Assembly: GCA_026710565.1 (NCBI GenBank)
Contig: JAPOQV010000647.1
Coordinates: 1 to 38,540 of the forward strand
DNA: 38,540 nt
From: Spirochaetaceae bacterium
GTDB lineage: Bacteria; Spirochaetota; Spirochaetia; SZUA-6; Bin103
Direction of reading: 5' to 3'
Position numbers and translations under genes: made by a program. A model generated the notes under the pieces. It saw only the letters and a program-made list of their open reading frames with translations. It was not told where the DNA came from and ran no database searches. Below are positions 15,547 through 23,258 of the stretch, in pieces (within the stretch, counting starts at the first letter, position 1; every line of letters starts with the position of its first letter).

Positions 15547-16528
15547 CGCCGAAGTCGATGCTCACCTTCAGCGCCCCGTCGTCGCCGGAGCGGGCCAGAT
15601 CGAATGCCCCGGCGGCCTGACTCAGCGGAAACCGGTGCGTCAGCATGGGCCGGGTGTCCACCTCGCCCCGCAGCACCAGGTTCATGGCCGCGCCGTACGG
15701 CGACCAGTACGGGCTGGCATCCTCGATGCCGGCGCCGGAGGCCTGAACCTCGAAGCGCTTCTCGGTCAGCGCCGTCGCGTCCAAGTGGTACGGGGATTCG
15801 TTCGGGGCGCCGAACAGGTGCAGCCGGCCGCCGGCGCGGACCAGCTCGGCGGCGAGTTGCAGGCCGGCGGTGGTCCCTGAAGTCTCCACCACCACGTCGG
15901 CCAGGAAACCACCGTTGGCGTCCTGTACCTGCCGCACCGTGTCCCCGTCCGGCTTGAGCGCCAGCGTCGCACCGAAGCTGGCCGCGGCCGCGACCCGTTC
16001 CTCCCGCACGTCGATACCGGCCACCACCCCGGCGCCCATGCGGGCCAGCAGCGCGTCGAACAGCAGGCCGGAGGATCCCTGCCCGACCACGGCCGCGCAC
16101 GCGGTGGTGAGCGGCGGGAAGGTATTGCACGCCTCGATCACCTGGCCGAGCGGGCGGGCGGTGGGCACCGCCTGCAGGTCGGGGTCCTCCGCCGGCGGCA
16201 GCCAGTACACGGTCGAGTGGGGGACGACCACCGTCTCCGCCAAGCCGATCGCCTGCGTCCCGTAGAACGCAACCAGCTCGCCGGCTTCGAACTCCCGCCA
16301 CTGGCGAGCCGTGTACGTGGCCTCCACCACGCGCGCCACCAGCTCGTGGGCGCTCGCGCCGGCCGGCAGCGGGTAGCCGCCGGCGGCGCCGTCGTACACG
16401 CGGCGCACGTCGTCGCGCGCCAGCGTGGCGGTGACCGGCCGAAGCATCACCTGGTCGGCCTCCAGTGCCGGCTCGGGGCGGTCGATCACCTCGATCTGTC
16501 CGGGGCCCGTCACATGAACGGATTTCAT
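15536..16528 (-). CDS. Zinc-type MDR dehydrogenase-like protein lacking the catalytic Cys
   Basis: 330 residues. The Rossmann motif VVGQGSSGLL near residue 147 and the following helices match the medium-chain dehydrogenase/reductase fold. The N-terminal GroES-like domain contains ASAHELVARVV, aligned with the G-H-E motif, but the usual C-G-x-D metal ligand is replaced by LARDDVRR. The four-Cys structural zinc loop is absent. The enzyme may therefore be a zinc-independent reductase or have altered metal binding. The ATG at 16528 is preceded by a GGAGA/GAGG-rich site. It sits 9 bp after the propeller gene and overlaps the PhyH-like gene by 11 bp, so all are probably co-transcribed. Confidence 0.82.
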   Translation of the reverse strand: MKSVHVTGPGQIEVIDRPEPALEADQVMLRPVTATLARDDVRRVYDGAAGGYPLPAGASAHELVARVVEATYTARQWREFEAGELVAFYGTQAIGLAETVVVPHSTVYWLPPAEDPDLQAVPTARPLGQVIEACNTFPPLTTACAAVVGQGSSGLLFDALLARMGAGVVAGIDVREERVAAAASFGATLALKPDGDTVRQVQDANGGFLADVVVETSGTTAGLQLAAELVRAGGRLHLFGAPNESPYHLDATALTEKRFEVQASGAGIEDASPYWSPYGAAMNLVLRGEVDTRPMLTHRFPLSQAAGAFDLARSGDDGALKVSIDFGDDG

Positions 16529-16537
16529 CCTCTTCTC

Positions 16538-17944
16538 CTAGTTGCCGGTGCTGTTGCGACGGCGCGTGGGCCGGGGCGGCGTGACCGCTACGTACGGGCT
16601 GCCCGTATCGTAGTCGCTCTCCGCGTCCGGCGAGGTCAGCGCGTAGACGGCGGACCCGCGCAGGTAGATGCGCACCCGCACCCGCTCGCCGGCCAGCTCG
16701 CTGCCGTCCTTTCCATGCCAGCGCAGCGGATGCCGCAGCTTGTTCAGCGGCCCCTGGAGCTGGCAGCCCTCGCGGTCGTAGCCGTTGATCACCTTGCCGG
16801 CGCCGTCGATCAGCTCCGCCAGGACGTAGTTCTCGTTGGCGGCGTTGTCGACCCCCTCGCCCGGCACCGCGACGTTCAGGAACAGGCCGCCGCGGCCCAT
16901 CACCAGCGACGCGGTGGTGAAGTGGCTGTTGGACCATCCGGTCACGTAGGTGAACCGGTCGACCGGCACGCCCGATGCGGCGTTCGGTTCGCGGAACACG
17001 ACGCGGTCGCCGATCAGCATCGGGTCGTGGGTGCCGCCGATGCCGTTGCCGCCGTGCTGGTTGGGACGGTTCCAGGTCAGGCCGTCGCGGCTGGTCCACA
17101 GCTCGTTGCCCAGGGCGCCGCCGGCGCCGTGGCCGTCGGAGCGCACCGGCGGCCAGGCCGGTTCCGTGAACGATCCCGAATAATTGTTCACACCCATGAA
17201 GTAGCGCCCTTCGTAGACGAACGGGGAGCCGTTGTAGAACTCCATGTCGGGCGGGTCCCACTCGTTCTGCTCGAGCTGGTACTCGGCGGACAGCAGCGGC
17301 GCGTGCAGGATGCGCATGCCGCGCACGACCTCCTTGTCCACCTTGTAGTCGCTGGCGATCTGCGGCGTCCACGTGAAGCCGTCCGGGCTGGTGCGCACGG
17401 TCAGCACGCGCCGGGCGTTGAGGAACAGCTCGTTGACCGCCTTGTGCTCGTAGCGCTGGATGCCCTTGGGGGTGAGGATGAAGCGCTGCGCCGCCGAGCT
17501 CCAGATGCCGCCCCAGGCGTCGCCCTCGTTGAACACCGGGTTGTGCTCGTACGGGGTCCAGTCCTCCCCGTCCTCGCTGTGGAAGACGTGCATGGTGAAC
17601 CCGGTGTCGTCGGAGGTGTTCTTGGTATAGATGTAGCGGCCGAGCTCCGGGCTGTAGAGACAGCGGGCGTTGTAGCCCCAGTGGTTGCCGGGCTCGTCGT
17701 GGACGATGCGGATGTTCTCCAGGTGGATCCCGTCGCGCGTCGATGCGCGGTAGATCTGCCAGGGGATGCGGGTGCCGACCTTGTGCCCGATGACGTCGTA
17801 CGACCCGTCCGGCAGGCGGCGGGTATGGCTGACGTTGAACGGGATCGGCGGCGCCGGCGCGAACACGCGCGGGGCGCTGGCGCGGAAGCCCACGCTCCCC
17901 CACGGCTCGAAGATGTCCGAGTGATCGGCGAACAGGAACTTCAT
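16538..17944 (-). CDS. Five-bladed beta-propeller glycoside-hydrolase-like protein (GH32/GH43/GH68-type fold)
   Basis: 468 residues with AAGGAGA 8 nt before the ATG. It has repeated features of five-bladed propeller glycosidases: HSEDGEDWTPYEHNPVF, GIWSSAAQRF, VRTSPDGFTW, MEFYNGSPFVYEGRYF and TSRDGLTWNRP, that is, S-x-D-G-x-x-W blade motifs with intervening acidic residues. A small beta domain follows, as in GH32. No signal peptide is visible. I cannot assign the two catalytic carboxylates with confidence, so it may be a glycosidase, a phosphorylase relative or a binding protein. It is second in the operon after the rhaM-like mutarotase, which fits intracellular carbohydrate processing. Confidence 0.72.
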   Translation of the reverse strand: MKFLFADHSDIFEPWGSVGFRASAPRVFAPAPPIPFNVSHTRRLPDGSYDVIGHKVGTRIPWQIYRASTRDGIHLENIRIVHDEPGNHWGYNARCLYSPELGRYIYTKNTSDDTGFTMHVFHSEDGEDWTPYEHNPVFNEGDAWGGIWSSAAQRFILTPKGIQRYEHKAVNELFLNARRVLTVRTSPDGFTWTPQIASDYKVDKEVVRGMRILHAPLLSAEYQLEQNEWDPPDMEFYNGSPFVYEGRYFMGVNNYSGSFTEPAWPPVRSDGHGAGGALGNELWTSRDGLTWNRPNQHGGNGIGGTHDPMLIGDRVVFREPNAASGVPVDRFTYVTGWSNSHFTTASLVMGRGGLFLNVAVPGEGVDNAANENYVLAELIDGAGKVINGYDREGCQLQGPLNKLRHPLRWHGKDGSELAGERVRVRIYLRGSAVYALTSPDAESDYDTGSPYVAVTPPRPTRRRNSTGN

Positions 17945-17978
17945 GGGTGCGGGTCTCCTTGGCGGCGGGCTCTGAGGC

Positions 17979-18293
17979 TCATGCGAAGTCGCCGAAGCTG
18001 AAGGCCAGCGGCAGCTCGTGGACGATCAGGTCGCCGGTCTCGTCGACCTGCAGCACGTCCTTCATGTACTCGTTCCACTTCGGCGTGATCGGGTCCGTGC
18101 CGGTCCGCCGGAAGTGCTCCTCGGTGGGCGCCGTGCCGTGAATGAACAGCCACTCCCCGTGCCGGTAGATCACCATGCTGACGTCCTGCGCGTGCATCAT
18201 GCGCGCCATCTCCGGCCACAGCTCATCGTGGCGCCGCTTGTACTCCGCGTACTGGCCCGGCTTGAGCTTGAGCGCCATCCCGATCGAGTACAT
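17979..18293 (-). CDS. rhaM: L-rhamnose mutarotase-like protein
   Basis: 104 residues, full length for the RhaM family (a dimeric alpha/beta ferredoxin-like fold). Conserved features include KPGQYAEYKRRHDELWPEM with the active-site His, MVIYRHGEWLF, and TPKWNEYM near residue 72. The enzyme interconverts the alpha and beta anomers of L-rhamnose or a similar 6-deoxy or uronic sugar. The ATG has AAGGAG about 8 nt upstream. It is the first gene of a minus-strand unit (propeller, MDR, PhyH-like). No rhaA, rhaB or rhaD is present, so the true sugar may not be rhamnose. Confidence 0.85.
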   Translation of the reverse strand: MYSIGMALKLKPGQYAEYKRRHDELWPEMARMMHAQDVSMVIYRHGEWLFIHGTAPTEEHFRRTGTDPITPKWNEYMKDVLQVDETGDLIVHELPLAFSFGDFA

Positions 18294-18358
18294 CCTGCGT
18301 CTCCTTTCTGCGTCGGCGTGCTGGGCTCAGGGTACCATGACGGCAGTGAGAGGAGGCG

Positions 18359-19132
18359 ATGGAACAGGCGAGGGGTAAGCGCGCCGCGGTCATCCAGCAC
18401 GAGGCCGTGGAGACGCTGGGCGGCAACTTCACGAAGGTGCTGGAGGAGGCCGGCTTCCTGCTTGTCCCGGTGCCGCTGTATCGGGCGGCGCCGGCCTTCG
18501 AACGTCTGGACGCACCGGACCTGGCGGAGGTCGACCTGATCGTCGCGCTGGGCGGCCCGATGTCGGCCAACGACGACCTGCCGGCGCTGCGGCAGGAGAT
18601 GGACTACCTGCGCGCGGTCGCTACCGGCAGCCCGCCGACCCCCGTCCTCGGCATCTGCCTGGGCGCGCAGTTGCTGTCGCGCGCGATGGGAGGCGAAGTG
18701 CAGCCCACCGGCGGCTACCAGTTCGGCCTGCGCAAGATCGACGTGACCGCGGCTGGCGCCGCCGATCCGGTGTTCCGGGAGATCGCCGTACCCCTGGTGC
18801 CGACCCTGCACGGCGAGCGGTTCACGGTGCCGGACGGCGGGGAGCTGCTCGCGGAGGGAACGATGCTGCGCCGCGACGGCGCGTGGCTGCGCTTCCCGAT
18901 GGCGTTCCGCTACGGGCTCTCCTATGGCTTCCAGTTCGAGCCGCAGCTCACCCTGGACGAGCTGCGCGTCTGGAACCGGGAGCTGGCCGGCGACTACGAG
19001 CTGATGGGCGACCGCTTCGACCCGGCCGCGGAGGCGGAGCGCAACCTGCGCGAATTCACCGCCTACGCCCCCCTCTACGAGCGGCAGATGGCGCGCATGC
19101 TACGCGCGTTCCTGCAGCAGATGCCCGCATGA
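18359..19132 (+). CDS. Class I glutamine amidotransferase-like protein with broken catalytic triad
   Basis: 257 residues with GAGGAG 4 nt before the ATG. The nucleophile elbow GICLGAQLL (Cys near residue 100) and the early LGGPMSANDD loop are those of free GATase1 proteins related to GMP synthase glutaminase. The segment that normally reads G-x-Q-F-H-P-E, carrying the catalytic His and Glu, is FQFEPQLT: His is replaced by Glu and Glu by Gln. Glutaminase activity by the usual triad is therefore unlikely, although the rest of the fold is well kept. The stop overlaps the ATG of the nucleotidyltransferase gene (ATGA), so the two are translationally coupled and probably act together. Confidence 0.85.
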   Translation: MEQARGKRAAVIQHEAVETLGGNFTKVLEEAGFLLVPVPLYRAAPAFERLDAPDLAEVDLIVALGGPMSANDDLPALRQEMDYLRAVATGSPPTPVLGICLGAQLLSRAMGGEVQPTGGYQFGLRKIDVTAAGAADPVFREIAVPLVPTLHGERFTVPDGGELLAEGTMLRRDGAWLRFPMAFRYGLSYGFQFEPQLTLDELRVWNRELAGDYELMGDRFDPAAEAERNLREFTAYAPLYERQMARMLRAFLQQMPA

Positions 19133-19725
19133 ACGGCGGCGTTCCGGGAGCCGATTCCGACGGCTTCGCGGTTCCTCGGCAGATCCTTTCGCTGCTCAAC
19201 GGGTTCGACAGACCCTGGTGGGTGGCCGGCGGCTGGGCCGTGGACCTGTTCGTCCGCCGCCTCACCCGTCTGCACAAGGACATCGAGATCGCCCTGTTCC
19301 GTCACGACCAGTCGGCCCTGCAGGAACACCTTGCGGGATGGAGCCTGAGGAAGGTGGTGGACCACCGGCGGGTCTCCTGGCTCCCGGGCGAGTGGCTGAC
19401 CCTGCCCGTGCACGAGATCCATGGACGCGGTCCCGAGGGGCAGGCGCTGGAGATCCTGCTGAACGAGTACGACCGCGGGCGATGGGTGTTCCGGCGCGAC
19501 TCAGCGATCACGCGGCCCGCGAAGCTGATCTACGCCCGCTCGGCGGAAGGGGTGCCGTTCCTGCGGCCGGAGATCGTCCTGCTGTACAAGAGCAGAGGAG
19601 CGGGGCCGGACGACCACGCGGACTTCGAGCAGGCGGTTGGACTGCTCGACCATGAGAGCCGCACGTGGCTTGGTGCGGCCGTGCGGCGTCACGTCCCCGG
19701 TCACCGATGGCTGCATGACCTGTGA
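19129..19725 (+). CDS. Nucleotidyltransferase (aminoglycoside-adenylyltransferase-like), intact copy
   Basis: 198 residues. The N-terminal half carries the minimal nucleotidyltransferase signature: GGWAVDL at residues 34-40, then RLHKDIEIALFR with Asp51 and Glu53 as metal ligands. The C-terminal region contains the WVFRRD and PFLRPEIVLLYKSR segments found in ANT(2'')/lincosamide-type enzymes. Such proteins transfer AMP or another nucleotide to a hydroxyl group; the acceptor may be a drug, a metabolite or a macromolecule. The ATG overlaps the stop of the GATase-like gene. A diverged and frameshifted copy of its 3' end lies at 24,507-24,700, again just upstream of an ATPase gene. That recurrence links this family functionally to the ATPase (inference). 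Confidence 0.8.
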   Translation: MNGGVPGADSDGFAVPRQILSLLNGFDRPWWVAGGWAVDLFVRRLTRLHKDIEIALFRHDQSALQEHLAGWSLRKVVDHRRVSWLPGEWLTLPVHEIHGRGPEGQALEILLNEYDRGRWVFRRDSAITRPAKLIYARSAEGVPFLRPEIVLLYKSRGAGPDDHADFEQAVGLLDHESRTWLGAAVRRHVPGHRWLHDL

Positions 19726-19831
19726 AGCGGTTGGCTCCCGAATCTTCCGTGTCGGATCACCGACCAATCGATCGTGCGCTGGCCGTTCTCGCGCATCACC
19801 GCCGCCGGAGTGGAGCAGCCGTCTGCGCATG

Positions 19832-19864
19832 ACTTCGGCGCTGAAGTTCGCTCAGCGCCGAAGT
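19832..19864 (+). terminator. Perfect 13-bp hairpin between NTase and ATPase (terminator or operator)
   Basis: ACTTCGGCGCTGA (19,832-19,844) and TCAGCGCCGAAGT (19,852-19,864) are exact reverse complements around a 7-nt loop. No T-run follows. The matching position in copy 2 is also palindromic, so the structure rather than the exact bases is kept. Confidence 0.6.
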
Positions 19865-19959
19865 CCGGCTGCGAGGAGCCCACCGCGCCTCGTCCGTGGA
19901 GCCTCCCGATTCGCAGGGAAACGTCCTGTCGTGTTCCGCGAACCAGGGCACGGCATGAC

Positions 19960-20179
19960 ATGCTGACCAGGCTTACGGTCCGGAACTTCAAGCGCTTCGG
20001 GGAGTTGCTGGTCGATCTGGGCAACCCGGTGGTCTTCATCGGCCCGAACAACTCGGGAAAGACCTCGGCGATGCAGGCGCTCGCGCTGTGGGACGTGGGC
20101 CTGAAGCGCTGGAACGAGAGGCGGGCCGGCCGGTAGACACCGGAGAAGCTTCCGGGCGTCACCGTCGACCGGCGCGACC
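19960..20179 (+). pseudogene. Truncated ATPase gene (copy 1), Walker A retained
   Basis: From the ATG at 19,960 the reading frame encodes 58 residues with the Walker A GPNNSGKTS and a complete first beta-strand/P-loop unit. It stops at TAG (20,134-20,136), where copy 2 has AAG (Lys59). Homology to copy 2 continues for another 43 nt past the stop and then breaks off at the edge of the unrelated insert. Only 3 of the 58 residues differ from the intact protein at 24,864. The gene is therefore a recent loss both by nonsense mutation and by truncation. A 58-residue peptide could still be made, but it lacks the signature and Walker B motifs. Confidence 0.85.
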
Positions 20180-20180
20180 C

Positions 20181-20421
20181 CTTGTAGATCCTTGACCGGA
20201 CGCGGTAGACGATCCTGCGTTGAGCGCCGCCTCGTACTTCTCGCAGTCTTCCATGAAGCCCGGGATCCGCTGGTGACGGCCGCCTTGTACGTGAGCCCCT
20301 CGATCTCGACCGCGAAGCGCCGTGCCGGCCACGCGAAGTCGAACCGCCAGTCGCGCGTCGGATGGAACACGAACTCGCGCACGTACTCGCCGATGCCGTT
20401 CAGCCGCAGGCAGTCGACCAT
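20181..20421 (-). pseudogene. Remnant of a DUF559/Vsr-like PD-(D/E)XK endonuclease, two frameshifts
   Basis: The first 40 codons read cleanly: VREFVFHPTRDWRFDFAWP, then AVEIEG. These are the nuclease core of DUF559/Vsr-type proteins (Asp in RFDFAW, Glu in VEIEG). The sequence then shifts frame to GGRHQRIPGFMEDCEKYEAA and shifts again to RIVYRVRSRIYK, which restores the expected family order. The gene ends where it meets the truncated ATPase at 20,180. It is most likely a dead gene cut by the rearrangement. The first Met (20,421) may not be the original start, since in-frame homology-like residues (AAKAEQA) precede it. Confidence 0.55.
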
Positions 20422-20484
20422 CGCCTGCTCCGCCTTTGCTGCCCGGCCCTGGCGATCGCCGCCTGCGCGTCGGTGCTGCCGCGC

Positions 20485-20796
<312 letters not shown>

Positions 20797-20848
20797 CCCG
20801 GCCGCGGATACTAACCGATCGGCCGCGGGTCCCGTTTCCGGTGAACTC

Positions 20849-21433
20849 TCAGCTGAGATCCCACCCGACCGGTAAGTCGCAGTCCAAGAACTCCCCGAGC
20901 ACGCCCTCGTAGAGCGCCGTCGACCGCGACTGGGCGCGCTCAAGCTCACCGGGCGAGGAGAACTCATCGAAGAGCTCGTCGCGCAGCTTCACGATCGTCT
21001 CGGTTCCGCAGACGGCCGCGATGTTCAACCACGCGAAGGCAAGCTCCACCACGTCTGCGTCGAACGGCTCCCAATACTCCCGCAGTTGGAAGTCCCCCGA
21101 CTCGTCGTCCAACGTCACGATGTCCTGCTGGAATATGAGCAGGTAGACCACCGCGTACGCGACCATACCCGTCTCCGAGCCGTGTTCGGCCGCCAGGAGA
21201 AACCACTCGCCGGCGCGCCCCATGTCAGCCGGCACGCCATTGCCGACCATGTAGCGCAATCCGGCCACGCCCATCGCCTCCACGTCATCCTCCGCGGCCA
21301 GTTCCTCAAGCAACGCCATCGGCGCGGCCTCGTAGGTCGATACGGCGCCCGCTTCCTGCGCGAGCGCCGCCGCGGCGCCGGCGCAGAGCGCCAGCACCAC
21401 GGCCGCAGCCACGCTACCGAGTGAGCGTCGCAT
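20849..21433 (-). CDS. Exported Sel1-like repeat protein
   Basis: 194 residues. A signal peptide spans about residues 5-25 (AAAVVLALCAGAAAALA-Q). Residues about 45-85 contain a clear Sel1-type TPR repeat: A-M-x-x-A-G-L-R-Y-M-V-G-N-G-V-P-A-D-M-G-R-A-x-E-W-F-L-L-A-A-E. The rest is helical with an FAWLNIAAVCG segment that may be a second, degenerate repeat. Sel1 proteins are scaffolds for protein-protein contacts in envelope or signalling complexes. The start overlaps the end of the lipoprotein gene by 20 bp, so the genes are co-transcribed. Similar short Sel1 proteins are common as accessory genes. The specific partner is unknown. Confidence 0.75.
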   Translation of the reverse strand: MRRSLGSVAAAVVLALCAGAAAALAQEAGAVSTYEAAPMALLEELAAEDDVEAMGVAGLRYMVGNGVPADMGRAGEWFLLAAEHGSETGMVAYAVVYLLIFQQDIVTLDDESGDFQLREYWEPFDADVVELAFAWLNIAAVCGTETIVKLRDELFDEFSSPGELERAQSRSTALYEGVLGEFLDCDLPVGWDLS

Positions 21434-22004
21434 CGTAGGTGATCGTTCCGCACGACGCGGTAATCCTGCCCGTCAGGGTGAGCGTCTCCCGCGCGACCGC
21501 GAAGACGACGGTGATGCGGCGCTGCTCGTCCGTGCAGCCAGGCCCCGTGAGCCCTCCGACCTGCACCAAGTGCCCGTCGTCCGCCGTCCAGTTTCCGGCA
21601 GCGTCGATCGTACCGGCCACCGTTATCGTCGTCGGCTCCGGCTCCGGCTCCGGCTCGTCGTCGTCTGCCCCGCCCCGCCCTCCGGCAGGGCCGGCCTCGC
21701 CAGCCGGGCCGGCCGGCGCCGTTCCCAGTGATGCCCGTTCGGCAGTGAGCGTGACGGCCGCGCCGTCCTGCGCCACCTCGACAGCGAGATCGAACTCGAA
21801 CGAGGCGATGACGCTACTCCTGTCCACGGTGACCGTCTGCCGAATATCCAACATCCCGCTGTAGGTGCCGGCCACGTCGGGCAGCTGCACCTCGTCATCA
21901 TTCACGACGGCTCCTCCTCCGGTGCTCGCCATCTCCTCGCACGCGGCGACGGCGAGCACCACGATCACGCCAACGATCAGCCGCCATCCATGTGCACGAT
22001 GCAC
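21414..22004 (-). CDS. Putative lipoprotein with collagen-like/Pro-Glu low-complexity segment
   Basis: 196 residues from a GTG at 22,004; the start is uncertain. The N-terminus has a basic residue, a hydrophobic stretch (LIVGVIVVLAVAA) and a Cys in AAC-EE, a type II lipobox. The mature part has beta-strand-rich sequence (TYSGMLDIRQTVTV and TVAGTIDAAGNWTA), typical of an immunoglobulin-like or lipocalin-like outer lipoprotein. The middle is low complexity: a PAGPAGEAGPAGG stretch followed by DDDEPEPEPEP. The C-terminus again has strands with paired Cys. It overlaps the Sel1 gene by 20 bp and the preceding hypothetical gene by 28 bp. Function unknown. Confidence 0.65.
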   Translation of the reverse strand: MHRAHGWRLIVGVIVVLAVAACEEMASTGGGAVVNDDEVQLPDVAGTYSGMLDIRQTVTVDRSSVIASFEFDLAVEVAQDGAAVTLTAERASLGTAPAGPAGEAGPAGGRGGADDDEPEPEPEPTTITVAGTIDAAGNWTADDGHLVQVGGLTGPGCTDEQRRITVVFAVARETLTLTGRITASCGTITYDATLTR

Positions 22005-22331
22005 TCGGCCGCGAACACGTCGATTTCGTGCAGGCCCATGGCGATCGCCCGCATCAGGCGGGCATGCATCCGCAGCACTTCCGCGGCGCGGTTCAGGTCG
22101 GTGCCCTCGTAGAGCACCTGGTCGTCGAATCTGGCTGTCCATCGATATTCCTCCTCGATGTGCGTTTCGCTCCTGCCCGAGTTCTTCAACCCGATCAGGT
22201 AGTCACCGTGTTTGGCCCAGTCGAGCGTGCCCGCCGCTGTAGCTGCGGTCGCCGTACTGGTCGGGATCCGCCGGCGGCAGAGGCGCATCGATGCGCCCGC
22301 CGGCGTCGTAGGTCGCGGGCTCCTCGCTCAC
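21977..22331 (-). pseudogene. Small hypothetical gene interrupted by a one-base frameshift
   Basis: From a GTG at 22,331 the frame reads VSEEPATYDAGG, then DPDQYGDRSYSGG, and then runs to a stop in frame. In the next frame the protein continues as GTLDWAKHGDYLIGLKN through to MDGG and a stop at 21,977. Both parts have protein-like composition, and one extra G in GGCGGGCACG near 22,230 explains the shift. The full product would be about 115 residues, family unknown. It may be inactivated, phase-variable through the G-run, or a sequencing error. Confidence 0.4.
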
Positions 22332-22485
22332 GCGAAGTCACCGACGTCCGCGCAGGTGTGTTGCTTCCTGGTGAGCGTCAGCCGGCGCCGGGGCGCCGCT
22401 TGGCTCTGCCCGGCGTGCTGTGCCGGGCGCCGAGGCCGAGGCGCTCGCGGACGCTCGGGATAGTCCGATCGGAGCGCCGTGACGC

Positions 22486-22644
22486 ATGAAGAGCTTCACA
22501 ACGCGCAGCGGGCACTTCCAACGCAATTATCCGGATCCCACGGAGCACGAGCGCGAGTTCACGCGCTGGCGTTGCGGCAACGACCTGTACTGGTTCAGCC
22601 CGCAGTTCCGCGGCTGGGCGAGGGAGTGTCCGGCGACCGTGTGA
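22486..22644 (+). CDS. Short hypothetical ORF (52 residues)
   Basis: ATG to TGA encodes MKSFTTRSGHFQRNYPDP and onwards, rich in aromatic and charged residues with two Cys (RWRCGNDLYWF, ARECPAT). The composition looks protein-like, unlike the overlapping frames, but no ribosome site or family is recognised. It could be a small protein or a fragment of a decayed gene inside the insert. Confidence 0.3.
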   Translation: MKSFTTRSGHFQRNYPDPTEHEREFTRWRCGNDLYWFSPQFRGWARECPATV

Positions 22645-23154
22645 AACGGAATCCCACGGCTGGCTCTGCGGGGGAACTCGAACATCGGAATTCGACCCTC
22701 GTTCCGCTGCCGAGCGACCACTGCAAGAAGATGTGGGTCTGCGTTGCGGGCGCGCAGGAGATCCTCGCCGACCCCGGCGGCTTGCGCACGGCGCTGTTCA
22801 GCACTTCGGACAGCTTGGCGGAGAAGAATGTTGATGGCGGAGCGAAAATCGAAGCCCCGGCGGGCTCTTCGCGACGAAGGTAGTCACCCGGTTCTTCTCG
22901 ATGGTTGTCGAGGTCCTGGGTTTGTGGGGAGACAGGGTGTGTTGCCCACCGGGGCTCCTGCACGGATCGTACAGCCATGCTCTCCCTCTACTCTTGCCAC
23001 TGTTGAGACCGCTCTACAACCCACGTTCGGGCATTTTCTCAACGGTCGGGAATTTCCTGAGTGGCCGGCCGACAGCCTCTCGGACGGGCCATGGAAGCAG
23101 CCTGCACCGGCCTTTATGTGAGCCCATTCCCGCCGGTTCCCACCCGCGGCCCTT

Positions 23155-23186
23155 CCTGAACGGCCAATCACGGCTCCCTGAACGGA
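23155..23186 (+). promoter_or_regulatory. Paired LytTR-type binding sites, 22 bp apart
   Basis: CCTGAACGG occurs at 23,155-23,163 and again at 23,177-23,185, a period of 22 bp (two helical turns). Read on the minus strand the second is TCCGTTCAG, a full match to the LytTR half-site consensus (W-M-M-G-T-T-N-R-K). The first mismatches only at its outermost base. The pair lies about 75-105 bp before the LytTR gene. LytTR proteins bind such direct repeats, so autoregulation is likely (inference). Confidence 0.55.
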
Positions 23187-23240
23187 CCAAGAACCCCCAG
23201 GGAGGTCGCGAGCTTCCTCACTGACCGGCGAGCAAACTGG

Positions 23241-23246
23241 TATTAT
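23241..23246 (+). promoter_or_regulatory. -10-like TATTAT upstream of the LytTR gene
   Basis: This is the only AT-rich hexamer near the start. No good -35 box exists at 17 bp, as is common for promoters that depend on an activator such as a LytTR protein. Confidence 0.35.
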
Positions 23247-23258
23247 CACCTAGAGGAG

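Larger units (their letters stand above)
19534..20179 (+). repeat. Homologous block, copy 1 (NTase 3' end, spacer, ATPase 5' end)
   Basis: This block aligns with 24,507-25,083. The parts are the last third of the nucleotidyltransferase gene, a spacer with a palindromic hairpin and a conserved 44-nt element (19,898-19,941), and the first 73 codons of the ATPase frame. By hand alignment the ATPase heads agree in 55 of 58 residues, but the nucleotidyltransferase tails in only 36 of 57. Homology stops abruptly at 20,179. Confidence 0.85.
22645..23258 (+). other. Long stretch without an intact gene, carrying LytTR-type sites at its right end
   Basis: No full gene is supported in either strand. 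Short protein-like fragments appear in changing plus-strand frames (for example TKVVTRFFSMVVEVLG near 22,880-22,920), consistent with a decayed gene. The right end contains the probable control region of the LytTR regulator, described separately. Confidence 0.45.

Noticed and set aside
18359..19725. Reading the nucleotidyltransferase as an antibiotic-resistance gene
   Set aside because: The family includes resistance enzymes but also many of unknown role, and its pairing here is with a GATase-like protein and an ATPase, not with other resistance genes.
22408..22428. Inverted repeat GCCCGGC / GCCGGGC
   Set aside because: Seven-base GC arms with a 7-nt loop are common by chance at this GC content, and the position does not match a gene end.
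22479..22883. 134-codon plus-strand frame in the insert
   Set aside because: Composition changes along its length and no motif or ribosome site is seen. A 52-codon frame starting at 22,486 in another phase looks more protein-like, and neither is strongly supported.
22999..23030. Further LytTR-like half-sites (ACTGTTGAG and CACGTTCGG)
   Set aside because: Each mismatches the short degenerate consensus at one position and they are 23 bp apart. They may be real, but the chance of such matches is high.
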